DNA of 64,000 nucleotides from an uncultured Xanthomonas sp. (GTDB taxonomy: Bacteria; Pseudomonadota; Gammaproteobacteria; Xanthomonadales; Xanthomonadaceae). Numbering within the stretch: the first letter of the stretch is position 1; each line of letters begins with the position of its first letter. Shown here piece by piece: positions 54,957 through 63,890 of this stretch. Under the pieces are notes generated by a model. It searched no databases, was not told the DNA's origin, and worked only from the letters and a program-made list of their open reading frames with translations. The stretch is taken from contig CALTTS010000011.1 in NCBI GenBank assembly GCA_943912265.1, positions 44,680-108,679 on the forward strand, in the 5' to 3' direction. A program made the position numbers and the translations under genes.

Positions 54957-55943
54957 CTACTTCGACAATTCGATCATGTTGGACGACACCCAGCCCTTGT
55001 TGCCCAGTTCGTCCTCGACCTCGAACATCGTGCCGTCCTTGACCCCGGTCGGGTACAGCATCATGCCGGCCTGCAGGTCGCGCACGGCCTTGCCGGTGCC
55101 CTTGGCGTTGGCCAGCAGGCGGCCCGGCCGGGTCACGGTGAAGGCCTGCTTGACGTTGGCCGCCGAGGCATTGTCGCCCAGGCCGCCGAGCTGGCCGACG
55201 ATGTCGGTGTAGGCCTGCAGGTAGGCCAGGGTGATGACTTGGCCGATCTCGGTGTTGGCGTAGCCGCCCACGCCGGCCGCGCCGAAGCCGCCGCCGCCGA
55301 ACAGGCCGCCGCCGGCGCCCCAGCCGATGTCGTTTTTCTTGGCGGTGCCCTCGGCCATCGCCACCTGCTCGGAGGAGCGCACGTCGGTGACGGTCAGCAC
55401 CACGTCGGCGGTCTTGCTCTTGAGGTTCAGGCCGCTGGCCAGCACCCCGGCCTTGCCGCCGATCAGCCCGCCGATCAGCCCGCCCAGCGCGTTGCCGCCG
55501 GCATTGCTGTTGTGCGAGATCAGGTCCGGCACCATCACGTAGTCGGCGGCCTTGATCTGGCCCTTGCCGATGTTGGACTGGGCGCGCAGGTCGCCGCTGG
55601 ATGCCAGGCCGCGCTCGTACTGGGCGGCGGCCATGCCGGCGCCGCGGTCGACCAGGGTGAAGCAGCGCGACTTGTTGACGAACACCTTGATCAGCTTGGA
55701 CGGCGCCGGCAGCTGCTGGCCGGTCCACCAGTTCACCGCGTCCTCCGGCTCGATCACCGAGATCGTGCCGATCGGCCTGGCGCAGGTCGGGATCTGCGCC
55801 TCGCCCTGCTTGCGCTGTTCCTGGGCGGTGCCCTGCTTCTTGAACATGTCCTTGAGCGCGGCCGAAGCCGGCGCACTGGCCAGACAGGCCATCAAGGCGG
55901 TACCCGCCACCAGGGCGGTCGGTCGCAACGTCCAGTTATTCAT
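54957..55943 (-). CDS. CsgG/HfaB-family exported protein with C-terminal SH3-like domain
   Basis: Protein of 328 residues with a signal peptide (LVAGTALMACLASAPASA). The middle part (about 60-215) resembles the CsgG fold used by curli secretion channels and related envelope proteins (KLIKVFVNKSRCFTLVDRGAG; YVMVPDLISHN; KTADVVLTVTDVRSSEQVA), with a Gly-rich insert (WGAGGGLFGGGGFGAAG). The C-terminal 60 residues (GMMLYPTGVKDGTMFEVED; NKGWVSSNMIEL) look like an SH3/GW-type module. No lipobox Cys is seen, unlike CsgG itself, and no curlin genes are nearby. It lies between dacC and ybeD, where other genera have no such gene. Confidence 0.75.
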   Translation of the reverse strand: MNNWTLRPTALVAGTALMACLASAPASAALKDMFKKQGTAQEQRKQGEAQIPTCARPIGTISVIEPEDAVNWWTGQQLPAPSKLIKVFVNKSRCFTLVDRGAGMAAAQYERGLASSGDLRAQSNIGKGQIKAADYVMVPDLISHNSNAGGNALGGLIGGLIGGKAGVLASGLNLKSKTADVVLTVTDVRSSEQVAMAEGTAKKNDIGWGAGGGLFGGGGFGAAGVGGYANTEIGQVITLAYLQAYTDIVGQLGGLGDNASAANVKQAFTVTRPGRLLANAKGTGKAVRDLQAGMMLYPTGVKDGTMFEVEDELGNKGWVSSNMIELSK

Positions 55944-56115
55944 CTCGTTTCCCTGCAAGGTTCGGTGCCTAGATCACGCGCCCGGCCATGCGGACGCCTC
56001 CCCGGCCGTCCGCGCCCCGATGGAATTCGCGCATGGCCCTGAACGGATGATAAGCGATAACGGCTGCGGGAAAAGCCGCATCGCGCCATCGGACATTCCC
56101 GACCCCGCAAACGAC

Positions 56116-56139
56116 GGGAGCCGGCATGTGCCGGCTCCC
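56116..56139 (-). terminator. Strong hairpin after dacC
   Basis: GGGAGCCGGC (56116-56125) pairs perfectly with GCCGGCTCCC (56130-56139) around a 4-nt loop, 29 bp past the dacC stop. GTTTG follows on the minus strand. It should end the mltB-rlpA-dacC transcript and separates it from the CsgG-like gene. Confidence 0.7.
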
Positions 56140-56167
56140 GCGTGGAATGCACCGAACCGTACCGGTC

Positions 56168-57358
56168 TCAGGACTTCCACCACATCATGAAGGCGTCCCA
56201 CAGGCGCTTGAAGAAGCCGCCCTGCTCCACGCCGTCCACGGCGACCAGTGGCGCCTGCGCGACCACCTTGCCGTCCAGCGTCACCTTGACCGTGCCGACC
56301 GCCTGGCCCTTGGCGATCGGCGCCACCAGCTGCCTGGGCACTTCGATGCTCGGCTTGAGTTCGTTGTAGCGGCCGCGCGCCACGCTCACCAGCAGCGGCT
56401 GGGCGACGCCGAGCTGTACCTGGTCGCCGGCACCCTTCCACACCTTCTGCCGGGTCACGGCCTTGCCCGGCTCGTACAGACGGTGCGTCTCGAAGAAGCG
56501 GAAGCCCCAGTTCAGCAGCGCCAAGCTGTCGTCGGCACGCTGCTTCTCCGAGCTGTCGCCCATCACCACGGTGATCAGGCGCTGGTCGCCGCGCTGGGCC
56601 GAATTCATGATGCAGTAGCCGGCTTCGGAGGTGTGCCCGGTCTTGATGCCGTCCACGCTGGCGTCGCGCCACAGCAGCAGGTTGCGGTTGGGCTGGGTGA
56701 TGCCGTTGACCGTCAGTTCCTTGATCTTGTTGTAGGCGTAGGTCTCGGGGAAGTCGCGGATCAGCGCGCGGCCCAGCAGGGCCATGTCATAGGCGCTGGA
56801 ATAGTGGCCTTCGGCGGTCAGGCCGGTGGCGTCGACGAAGTGCGAATCCTTCATGCCGAGGCGCTGGGCATAGCTGTTCATCAGCGCGGCGAACGCCTCC
56901 TCGCTGCCGGCCACGTGCTCGGCCAGCGCGATGGCGGCGTCGTTACCGGACTGCACCACCATGCCGCGCTCCATGTCCTGCAGCGGCGCGGTGCTGTTGA
57001 CCGGGAAGCCGCTGTAGCTGCCGTCGGTGCCCGCGCCGCCCTTGCGCCAAGCGTTCTCGGACAGGGTCACCGGGTCGTCGTTGCGGACCTTGCCATTCTT
57101 CACCTCGGCCGCGATGACGTAGGAGGTCATCACCTTGGTCATGCTGGCCGGCGCGAGGTGCACGTGGATGTTCTCGCCCGCCAGCACCTGTCCGGAGGCG
57201 TAGTCCATCACGATCCAGGCCTTGGACACGGCCGGCGCCGGCGCCGGCGGGATCGACACGACGGCCGGGGCAGCCGGCGGCAGCGGGGCCGGGGTCTGGG
57301 CGAACGCCAGTCCTGCGGCAAGCGTGATCGCGGCGGCGGCGGCAAAGCGGTACTTCAT
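56168..57358 (-). CDS. dacC: D-alanyl-D-alanine carboxypeptidase (PBP5/6 type)
   Basis: Periplasmic penicillin-binding protein of 396 residues that trims the terminal D-Ala of murein pentapeptides. The signal peptide ends LAAGLAFAQ and is followed by a Pro-rich linker. The catalytic motifs are complete: Ser72-x-x-Lys75 in PASMTK, the SGN motif in VVQSGNDAAIAL and the KTG motif in GIKTGHTSEAG. The C-terminal beta domain (from about 290) ends with an amphipathic anchor helix, RLWDAFMMWWKS, for membrane attachment. GAGGAG lies upstream of ATG. It follows rlpA by 102 bp. Confidence 0.95.
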   Translation of the reverse strand: MKYRFAAAAAITLAAGLAFAQTPAPLPPAAPAVVSIPPAPAPAVSKAWIVMDYASGQVLAGENIHVHLAPASMTKVMTSYVIAAEVKNGKVRNDDPVTLSENAWRKGGAGTDGSYSGFPVNSTAPLQDMERGMVVQSGNDAAIALAEHVAGSEEAFAALMNSYAQRLGMKDSHFVDATGLTAEGHYSSAYDMALLGRALIRDFPETYAYNKIKELTVNGITQPNRNLLLWRDASVDGIKTGHTSEAGYCIMNSAQRGDQRLITVVMGDSSEKQRADDSLALLNWGFRFFETHRLYEPGKAVTRQKVWKGAGDQVQLGVAQPLLVSVARGRYNELKPSIEVPRQLVAPIAKGQAVGTVKVTLDGKVVAQAPLVAVDGVEQGGFFKRLWDAFMMWWKS

Positions 57359-57460
57359 GGGCAGGCGACTCCTCGGGGCCAGATGGCCGATGGCGGAACG
57401 GGCATTGTAGTGAGGCCGCGCGGCCGGCGCGGCGCGCGGTTCAGCGCGACGACAGCCGGA

Positions 57461-58846
57461 TCACTCGCGCACCAGCTGCGGCGTGCCGAAACCGAGCCGG
57501 GCGATGCGCCCGGCCAGCTCGGCCGAATCCGGCTGCGCCGAGCGCACGCGCAGCCGCCACAGGGTGCGGCCGCCGGACTGGATGTCGCTGAGCGTGGCCC
57601 CGGCAATGCCGGCAGCCGACAAGCGGCCGAGCGCGCGGTCGGCATTCTCGCGCGAGGCGAAGCTGGCGACTTGCAGCATCAGGTCGCCGACCAGGCCTTC
57701 GGCCACGCTCGGTGCCGCCGGCCGCGGCGGCGTCCCGGCCGCGGCGGCGCTGGCCTGCACCGCGGCGGGCGTGGCGGCAGCGGGCGCGGCCGCCAGCGAT
57801 GCCGGCCGGCCGGTGGCGACGTGCACGCCGCGCTCGCGCATCCAGGCATCGAAGGCGTCGGCGCTGGCCGGAGCGCCGGGCTTGGCCGTGGCGCGGTAGC
57901 GCCAGCGTTCGTTCTCGGGCAGGGCGGCGGCCACGGTGGCCGACGTGACCGGGGTGGCAGCAGCGGTCGGCGTGCCGGCCTGCGGCGTGGCGCCCCGGCC
58001 CGCGCGCGCCTTCGTCGCCGCGGCCTGCGCCGGCAGGTCGGCCACCAGCCGGTCGATCCGGCTGGCCGGCGCGGGCGTGGCCGCCGCGGCCGGAGCCGGC
58101 GCCGGACGACGCCCGCCGTCGGCCACCGCCCGGGTCAGCCGGCCGTCGGTCAGCATGTCTTCCGGGGTCAGCCCCTTCACTTCGACCCGGCCCGTGCCGT
58201 TCAGGGCGATGCCCAGCCGCACCGCGGCGGCGTAGCTCAGGTCGATCAGGCGGTCGTCGTGGAACGGGCCGCGGTCGTTGACCCGCACGATCACCGACTC
58301 GCCGTTGTCCAGGTTGGTCACCCGGGCGAAGCTCGGCAGCGGCAGCGTCTTGTGCGCGGCGGTGTAGGCGTACATGTCGTAGACCTCGCGGTTGGAGGTC
58401 AGGCGGCCGTGGAACTTGCTGCCGTAGTACGAGGCGGTGCCGGTCTCGTCGTAGCCCTTGGCCGAGTCCAGCACGGTGTACTGCCTGTCGAGCACCGCGT
58501 ACGGGCTGCGGTTGCCGTAGCTCGAGCGCGGCTCGTCGGTGACCCGCGGCTCGGGGATGCAGGCCACGTCGATGCTGATGCCGGACACGCTGTCGCGCAC
58601 GCCCGGCGCGTACAGGCCGCCGGCCGTGTAGTTGCCGCGCTTGGAGGCGTCTTCCTGCGCCCGGGCGTAGGGCGAGCCGTTGCAGCCGGCCGGGGCGGCC
58701 CCCGCCGGCCAGGCCGCGACCGGGGCCGCGGCGGCATGGCCGTTGCCGGCGGACGCGGGCGACGCGCCCTTGCGCGGCACGCTGCCGCAGGCCGCCAGCA
58801 CCAGCGCCAGCATCGACAGGACGAGGGCGCGGGTGCTCGTGTTCAT
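57461..58846 (-). CDS. rlpA: Septal-ring lytic transglycosylase RlpA with SPOR domain
   Basis: Lipoprotein of 461 residues (lipobox LALVLAAC). The double-psi beta-barrel domain (about 135-225) has GTASYYGSKFHGRLTSN, the catalytic Asp region VIVRVNDRGPFHDDRLIDLS and AAAVRLGIALNGTGRVEV. A long Ala/Pro-rich linker (about 240-370) leads to a C-terminal SPOR domain (LMLQVASFASRENADRALGRL) that binds denuded glycan strands at division sites. The extended N-terminal part with CNGSPYARAQEDASKRG is larger than in E. coli. Overlaps the mltB stop by 4 bp. Confidence 0.95.
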   Translation of the reverse strand: MNTSTRALVLSMLALVLAACGSVPRKGASPASAGNGHAAAAPVAAWPAGAAPAGCNGSPYARAQEDASKRGNYTAGGLYAPGVRDSVSGISIDVACIPEPRVTDEPRSSYGNRSPYAVLDRQYTVLDSAKGYDETGTASYYGSKFHGRLTSNREVYDMYAYTAAHKTLPLPSFARVTNLDNGESVIVRVNDRGPFHDDRLIDLSYAAAVRLGIALNGTGRVEVKGLTPEDMLTDGRLTRAVADGGRRPAPAPAAAATPAPASRIDRLVADLPAQAAATKARAGRGATPQAGTPTAAATPVTSATVAAALPENERWRYRATAKPGAPASADAFDAWMRERGVHVATGRPASLAAAPAAATPAAVQASAAAAGTPPRPAAPSVAEGLVGDLMLQVASFASRENADRALGRLSAAGIAGATLSDIQSGGRTLWRLRVRSAQPDSAELAGRIARLGFGTPQLVRE

Positions 58847-59979
58847 GCGGCGGGGATCTCCTCTCCGGCGATCGCGCGCGACAGCTGGTACACGGCCATC
58901 GCGTACATCTTGGAGTTGTTGTAGCGGGTGATCGCGTAGTAGTTCTGGAAGCCCAGCCAGTACTGCTTGCCGTCGCTGCCGTCCAGCGTCACCGGCGTGG
59001 CGCGGGCGCCGGCCTGCACCGGGTCGATGGCGTGGTAGCCGCGCCGGGACAGTTCGCCCAGCGTCCACACCGGGGTCCAGTCGCTCGGGTTGAATTCCTC
59101 GCGGCCGGCGTCCAGCCGCGCCCGGGCGACGACTTCGCCGCCCGCCTGCCAGCCGCCCTTCTTCAGGAAGTAGTTGGCGATCGAGGCGAACGCATCGTCG
59201 TGATCGGTGAACAGGTTGCGCTTGCCGTCGCCGTCGCCGTCCACCGCGTACTGGCGGTAGCTGGACGGCATGAACTGGCCCAGCCCCATCGCCCCGGCAT
59301 AGCTGCCGGTCAGGGTGGACACGTCCAGCCCCTCCTCCTTGCCCAGCGCGAACAGCTGGCCCAGCTCGTCGCGGAAGAACAGCTCGCGGCGCACCTCGCG
59401 CTCGGCCTGGGCGGGGTCGCCGCTGCGCGGGTAGTTGAAGGCCAGCGTGTACAGCGCGTCGAGCACGCGGTACTTGCCGGTGTTGGCGCCGTAGCTGGTC
59501 TCCACGCCGATGATGGCGACGATCACCTCGGCCGGCACGCCGGTGCGGGCCTGCACCCGCAGCAACTCGTCGCGGTGCGCGTCCATGAAGCGGCGGCCGC
59601 CGTCGATGCGCGCCGGGGTAATGAACATCGGCCGGTATTCGCTCCACGGCTTCACCCGCTCGGCCGGGCGGGACATCGCCGCGACCACGCTGTCGAGCAC
59701 CCTGGCCCGGGCCAGCGTCGCGTCGATCGCGGCCGGGTCGATGCCGTAGCGCGCGGCGGTGTCGCGCACGAAGGCGGCGCGCGCCTGCTGGAACGGCACC
59801 GGCGTCAGGTCCACCGGGACCGCGGCCTGCGGCGTTTCCGGCGCCGCCTCGGCCGGCGTGCCCTTGCCGGCGTGGTGGCCGTGCCCGGGCGTGCCGGGCG
59901 GAACATCGGACTTCGGCGGCCTGCTGGCGCAGGCGGCCAGCGCTACAGCCAGCAGGCAGACGGAATAGGCGCGTTTCAT
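58843..59979 (-). CDS. mltB: Lytic murein transglycosylase B
   Basis: Membrane-bound murein lytic enzyme of 378 residues; lipoprotein signal VCLLAVALAACAS. The catalytic Glu is in AIIGVETSYGANTG, followed by the family signatures LDALYTLAFNYPR, LTGSYAGAMGLGQFMPSSYR and DGDGKRNLFTDHDDAFASIANYF. It cuts the glycan to 1,6-anhydro-MurNAc ends. A His-rich linker (GHGHHAGKG) lies after the anchor. It is the first gene of mltB-rlpA-dacC, separated from the SDR gene by a hairpin. Confidence 0.96.
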   Translation of the reverse strand: MKRAYSVCLLAVALAACASRPPKSDVPPGTPGHGHHAGKGTPAEAAPETPQAAVPVDLTPVPFQQARAAFVRDTAARYGIDPAAIDATLARARVLDSVVAAMSRPAERVKPWSEYRPMFITPARIDGGRRFMDAHRDELLRVQARTGVPAEVIVAIIGVETSYGANTGKYRVLDALYTLAFNYPRSGDPAQAEREVRRELFFRDELGQLFALGKEEGLDVSTLTGSYAGAMGLGQFMPSSYRQYAVDGDGDGKRNLFTDHDDAFASIANYFLKKGGWQAGGEVVARARLDAGREEFNPSDWTPVWTLGELSRRGYHAIDPVQAGARATPVTLDGSDGKQYWLGFQNYYAITRYNNSKMYAMAVYQLSRAIAGEEIPAA

Positions 59980-60025
59980 CGGGCCAAGATTACATGCGCC
60001 TTGTCAGCAATGGCAAACAAGCTCA

Positions 60026-60058
60026 TGAATTCGCGGGGATTTGTTCCCCGCGAATTCA
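60026..60058. terminator. 14-bp perfect inverted repeat after the SDR gene
   Basis: TGAATTCGCGGGGA (60026-60039) is repeated in inverse at 60045-60058 around a 5-nt loop TTTGT. It starts 16 bp past the SDR stop and ends 47 bp before the mltB start. This is the longest perfect hairpin seen in the window. It likely terminates the pnt-SDR transcript; it may also mark an insertion junction or bind a regulator, as the AT-rich stem ends are unusual for the local composition. Confidence 0.65.
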
Positions 60059-60074
60059 GCTGGCGCGGAAACGC

Positions 60075-60857
60075 TCAACGGTAGACCATGCCGCCGTCGA
60101 TGAGCACGGCCTGGCCGGTCATGTAGTCCGAGTCCGGGCCGGCCAGGTAGGACACCAGCGCGGCCACGTCGTCCGGGGTCTCGGCCCGGCCCAGGGCGAT
60201 GCCGCCGACGAACTTGTCGTAGGTCTCGCCGACCTTGGCGCCGGTCACCTCGGCCATGCGCTTGTCGATGTCCACCCACATGTCGGTGCCGACCACGCCC
60301 GGGCAGTAGGCGTTGACGTTGATGCCGTGGCTGGCCAGCTCCTTGGCCGCGGCCTGGGTCAGCGCGCGCACCGCGAACTTGGTGGACGAATAGATGCCCA
60401 GCAGCGCATAGCCCTCGTGGCCGGCGATCGAGCAGGCGTTGACGATCTTGCCCTTCTGCTTGCGCGCGATGAACTTGGCCGCGGCCGCCTGGATGCCCCA
60501 CAGCGTGCCCTGCACGTTGATGCCGTAGATCAGCTCGACCTCTTCCTGGGTCACCTCGGCCAGCGGGTTCACCTGGCAGATGCCGGCGTTGTTGACCATG
60601 ATGTCGAAGCCGCCCAGCGCCTGCTCGGCGTGGTCGACCGCGGCGCGCACCTGGTCGCGCTTGGAGATGTCGGCCACGAACGTGGCGGCCTTGCGCCCCA
60701 GCGCGCGGATCTCGCCGGCCACCGCCTCGATCTTGTCGGCCTTCACGTCCACCAGGGCGATGTCGGCGCCGTCGCGCGCCAGCCGCAGGGCGATGCCGCG
60801 GCCGATGCCCTGCCCCGCGCCGGTGACCAGTGCAACCTTGCCTTCGATGCTGCTCAT
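60075..60857 (-). CDS. Acetoin reductase/2,3-butanediol dehydrogenase-like SDR
   Basis: Short-chain dehydrogenase of 260 residues. The N-terminal cofactor site is [14 protein letters not shown] with an Asp-containing VDVKADK that favours NAD(H); [14 protein letters not shown] and the catalytic Ser-Tyr-Lys set ([20 protein letters not shown]) are complete. [20 protein letters not shown] is characteristic of BudC/ButA-type diacetyl/acetoin reductases. An excellent ribosome site (GAAGGAG) precedes ATG. It follows pntB by 70 bp, linking NADH use to the transhydrogenase. Confidence 0.88.
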   Translation of the reverse strand: MSSIEGKVALVTGAGQGIGRGIALRLARDGADIALVDVKADKIEAVAGEIRALGRKAATFVADISKRDQVRAAVDHAEQALGGFDIMVNNAGICQVNPLAEVTQEEVELIYGINVQGTLWGIQAAAAKFIARKQKGKIVNACSIAGHEGYALLGIYSSTKFAVRALTQAAAKELASHGINVNAYCPGVVGTDMWVDIDKRMAEVTGAKVGETYDKFVGGIALGRAETPDDVAALVSYLAGPDSDYMTGQAVLIDGGMVYR

Positions 60858-60927
60858 GTAGTGCTCCTTCAGCGGCGATGCCGCGTTTCCGTTGGGTTGA
60901 TCGTCGCGGCGCGGGCGGCCGCCGGAC

Positions 60928-62337
60928 TCATTCGCCCAGCGCCTTCACCGCCTGCACCATTTCGTTGAGCACGGCCAGCGCATCGCCGTACACCATGTCG
61001 CAGTTCTTCTGGAAGAACAGCGCGTTCTCGATGCCGGCATAGCCGCGGCCCTTGCCGCGCTTGACCACGTAGATCTGCCGCGCCTGGTCCACGTTGAGGA
61101 TCGGCATGCCGTAGATCGGCGAACTCTTGTCGGTACGCGCGGCCGGGTTGACCACGTCGTTGGCGCCGATCACCAGCGCCACGTCGGTGGCGGCGAAGCT
61201 GTCGTTGATGTCGTCCATGTCGTAGATCATGTCGTAGGGCACGCCGGCCTCGGCCAGCAGCACGTTCATGTGCCCCGGCATGCGCCCGGCGACCGGGTGG
61301 ATGGCGAACTTCACGTCCACCCCGGCGGCCTGCAGCAGCTTGACGAACTCGTACAGCTTGGCCTGTGCCTGGGCCACCGCCAGGCCGTAGCCGGGCACCA
61401 CGATCACGCTGCTGGCGTAGCGCATCGTCACCGCCGCGTCGCCGGCGTCGACCGCCTTCATCTCGCCTTCCACCGCCTGCCCGCCGCCGGCCGCTTCGCC
61501 GAAGTTGCTGAACAGCACGTTGGCCAGCGAGCGGTTCATCGCCTTGGCCATCAGGAAGGTCAGCAGGGTGCCGGCCGAACCGACCACCATGCCGGCGATC
61601 ATCAGCGCCGGGTTCTGCAGGGCGAAGCCCTCCAGCGCCACCGCCAGGCCGGTGAAGGCGTTGTACAGCGAGATCACCACCGGCATGTCGGCACCGCCGA
61701 TCGGCAGCGTCATCAGCACGCCGAAGGCCAGCGCCAGCACGAAGAACAGCAGCGGCCAGGCCAGCGCGCCGTCGCCGGAGGCGATGGTGACGCCGCCGAG
61801 CACCAGCGTGGCCACGAACACGACGAGGTTGAACTCACGCTGGCCCTTGAAGCGCCACGCGCTCTTCATCCGGCCGTCGAGCTTGGCCCACGCGACCAGC
61901 GAGCCGGCCAGCGACACCGAACCGATCAGCGCGCCGAGCACAGTGACCACCTGATGCAGCAGGCTGCCGCCTTCGCCGCCGCGCTCGAACAGCACCACCG
62001 CCGCCAGCGCCGCGGCCGAACCGCCGCCCATGCCGTTGTACAGCGCCACCATCTGCGGCATGTCGGTGATGGCGACCTTGCGCCCGCCGCGCCACGCCCA
62101 CGCGCCGCCGATGGCCAGCGCGACCACGGCCAGCAACAGGTTGACCGCGCGATGCGGCTCGGCGGCCGGTTGCACGTCGGCCAGGTACAGGAAGCTGGCG
62201 AGCACGGCCAGCGCCATGCCCCAGCCGGCCACGATGATGCCGTGGGTCGCCGTGACCGGCGACGACATCCGCTTCAGGCCGAAGATGAAAAGCAGGACTG
62301 CGACGAAACCTGCCAACGCAACCAGAAGACTGGCCAT
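60928..62337 (-). CDS. pntB: NAD(P) transhydrogenase subunit beta
   Basis: Proton-translocating transhydrogenase subunit of 469 residues. The N-terminal membrane domain has about nine helices, and the C-terminal NADP-binding domain (about 300-469) contains [43 protein letters not shown] and [14 protein letters not shown]. It uses proton motive force to reduce NADP+ with NADH. The ribosome site AAGGAG overlaps the end of pntA2, so translation is coupled. Confidence 0.97.
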   Translation of the reverse strand: MASLLVALAGFVAVLLFIFGLKRMSSPVTATHGIIVAGWGMALAVLASFLYLADVQPAAEPHRAVNLLLAVVALAIGGAWAWRGGRKVAITDMPQMVALYNGMGGGSAAALAAVVLFERGGEGGSLLHQVVTVLGALIGSVSLAGSLVAWAKLDGRMKSAWRFKGQREFNLVVFVATLVLGGVTIASGDGALAWPLLFFVLALAFGVLMTLPIGGADMPVVISLYNAFTGLAVALEGFALQNPALMIAGMVVGSAGTLLTFLMAKAMNRSLANVLFSNFGEAAGGGQAVEGEMKAVDAGDAAVTMRYASSVIVVPGYGLAVAQAQAKLYEFVKLLQAAGVDVKFAIHPVAGRMPGHMNVLLAEAGVPYDMIYDMDDINDSFAATDVALVIGANDVVNPAARTDKSSPIYGMPILNVDQARQIYVVKRGKGRGYAGIENALFFQKNCDMVYGDALAVLNEMVQAVKALGE

Positions 62338-62341
62338 GACC

Positions 62342-62671
62342 TCACTCCTTCGCGACGGCTGTTGCCGTCGCCTTCTTGTCGCTGGGCTTGAACATCGCCA
62401 GCATGCGCTCGGTCACCGCGTAGCCGCCGGCGGCATTGGCCGCGCCCAGCACCACCGCGACGAAGCCGAGGATCTGGCCGGCCACGCTGGTGGCATTGAG
62501 CAGCGCGTGCAGCGCGCCGACCACGACGATGCCGTGGACGAAATTGGAACCGGACATCAGCGGCGTGTGCAGGATCGACGGCACCCGCGCGATCACCTCG
62601 TAGCCGGTGAACGCGGCGAGCATGAACACGTACAACGCCACCAGCCAGCTCATCGAAAGCAGGGCATCCAT
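62342..62671 (-). CDS. pntA2: NAD(P) transhydrogenase subunit alpha, membrane part
   Basis: Separate membrane part of the alpha subunit, 109 residues with three or four helices (WLVALYVFMLAAFTGYEVI; GIVVVGALHALLNA; ILGFVAVVLGAANAAGGYAV) and the TPLMSGSNFVHGI signature. In E. coli this is fused to the soluble part; the split form is usual in alphaproteobacteria and xanthomonads. It lies 1 bp after pntA1 and 4 bp before pntB. Confidence 0.95.
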   Translation of the reverse strand: MDALLSMSWLVALYVFMLAAFTGYEVIARVPSILHTPLMSGSNFVHGIVVVGALHALLNATSVAGQILGFVAVVLGAANAAGGYAVTERMLAMFKPSDKKATATAVAKE

Positions 62672-62672
62672 T

Positions 62673-63806
62673 TCAGGCCTCCTTCGTTTGCAGCAGCGCG
62701 GCGGCCGCCTTGTTGACGATTGCGCCGTCGTGGGACAGCAGCGTGCCCGCGACGACCTCGTCGCCCAGGTCCGGCGCCAGCGCGCCGTCCTTGACGATCA
62801 GTTCCAGCAGGTTGAACAGGTTCTTGCAGTACAGCTCGCTGGCATGCTGGGCCAGCTTCGACGGCACGTTGAACGGCGCCATCACCAGCGCCGGGCCGAT
62901 GACCGTGTCCTGCCCCGGCACCGCGCCCTCGCAGTTGCAGCCCGAATCGGCGGCCAGGTCGACGATCACCGAGCCGGACTTCATGCCCTCGATCTGCGCC
63001 CGGCTGACCAGCTGCGGCGCCTTGCGCCCCGGCACGTTGGCGGTGGTGATGATCATGTCCGCCTTCTGGATGTGCGCGGTCAGCACCTCGGCGGCCTTGG
63101 CCTTTTCCTCGGCGGTCAGTTCGCGGGCGTAACCGCCTTCGCCGCGCGCGTCGATGCCGGTGTCGACGAACTTGGCGCCCACCGACTGCGCCTGTTCGCG
63201 CGTCTCCGGGCGCACGTCGTAGCCCTCGGTGACCGCGCCGAGCCGGCGCGCGGTGGCCAGCGCCTGCAGGCCGGCCACGCCCAGGCCCATCACCAGCACC
63301 TGCGCGGCACGCAGCGAGCCCACCGCGGTGGTCATCATCGGCAGGATCCGGGGCAGATGCACCGCGCCCAGCAGCGGTGCGTAGTAACCGGCCAGCGCGG
63401 CCTGGCTGGACAGCGCGTCCATCGCCTGCGCGCGACTGATGCGCGGCACGCTTTCCAGCGCGAAGCAGGAGATCCTGCGATCGCGCAGCACCGGCAGCAG
63501 CGCCGGCGCCTTCTGCGGGTAGACGAAGCTCATCAGCCACGCGCCGGGCTTCATCGCCGCCACCAGCGCCGGCGCCGGCGGCTGCACCGCGAACACCACG
63601 TCGGCCCCCGCGAACAGGGCCTGCGGATCGTCGGCGAACTCGACGTCCTTGTAGTCGCTGTCGCGGAACCTGGCCGCGTCGCCCGCCCCGCGTTGAATGG
63701 CGATCTCCGCGCCCAGCTTCCTGAAGCGCGCCACCTGCGAAGGCACCAACGCCACGCGGCATTCGTCCGCCAGCGTTTCCTTCGGCACTGCAATCCTGAA
63801 CGTCAT
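62673..63806 (-). CDS. pntA1: NAD(P) transhydrogenase subunit alpha, soluble part
   Basis: Cytoplasmic NAD(H)-binding part of the transhydrogenase, 377 residues, related to alanine dehydrogenase. It starts MTFRIAVPKETLADECRVAL; the Rossmann site is VLVMGLGVAGLQALATARRLGA with VTEGYDVRPETR, and the family signature lies near MKSGSVIVDLAADSGCNCEG. It is the first gene of pntA1-pntA2-pntB-SDR. GGAG lies upstream of ATG 63806, and an FNR-type box is 60 bp upstream of that. Confidence 0.97.
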   Translation of the reverse strand: MTFRIAVPKETLADECRVALVPSQVARFRKLGAEIAIQRGAGDAARFRDSDYKDVEFADDPQALFAGADVVFAVQPPAPALVAAMKPGAWLMSFVYPQKAPALLPVLRDRRISCFALESVPRISRAQAMDALSSQAALAGYYAPLLGAVHLPRILPMMTTAVGSLRAAQVLVMGLGVAGLQALATARRLGAVTEGYDVRPETREQAQSVGAKFVDTGIDARGEGGYARELTAEEKAKAAEVLTAHIQKADMIITTANVPGRKAPQLVSRAQIEGMKSGSVIVDLAADSGCNCEGAVPGQDTVIGPALVMAPFNVPSKLAQHASELYCKNLFNLLELIVKDGALAPDLGDEVVAGTLLSHDGAIVNKAAAALLQTKEA

Positions 63807-63865
63807 GCGGCCATCTCCATACCGGGAACGGTTACAGAGTATGCACCGGCCGCATGACCGACTTA

Positions 63866-63879
63866 TTGATCGGGATCAA
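63866..63879. promoter_or_regulatory. FNR/ANR-type binding site upstream of pntA1
   Basis: TTGATCGGGATCAA is a perfect match to the FNR consensus TTGAT-N4-ATCAA. Its centre is 66 bp upstream of the pntA1 ATG; if it lay at -41.5 of a class II activated promoter the leader would be about 25 nt. The rodA-type gene to the right is transcribed in the same direction and ends 12 bp before the box, so pntA1 is the only gene it can serve. Confidence 0.7.
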
Positions 63880-63890
63880 GCCCGGCGCGG

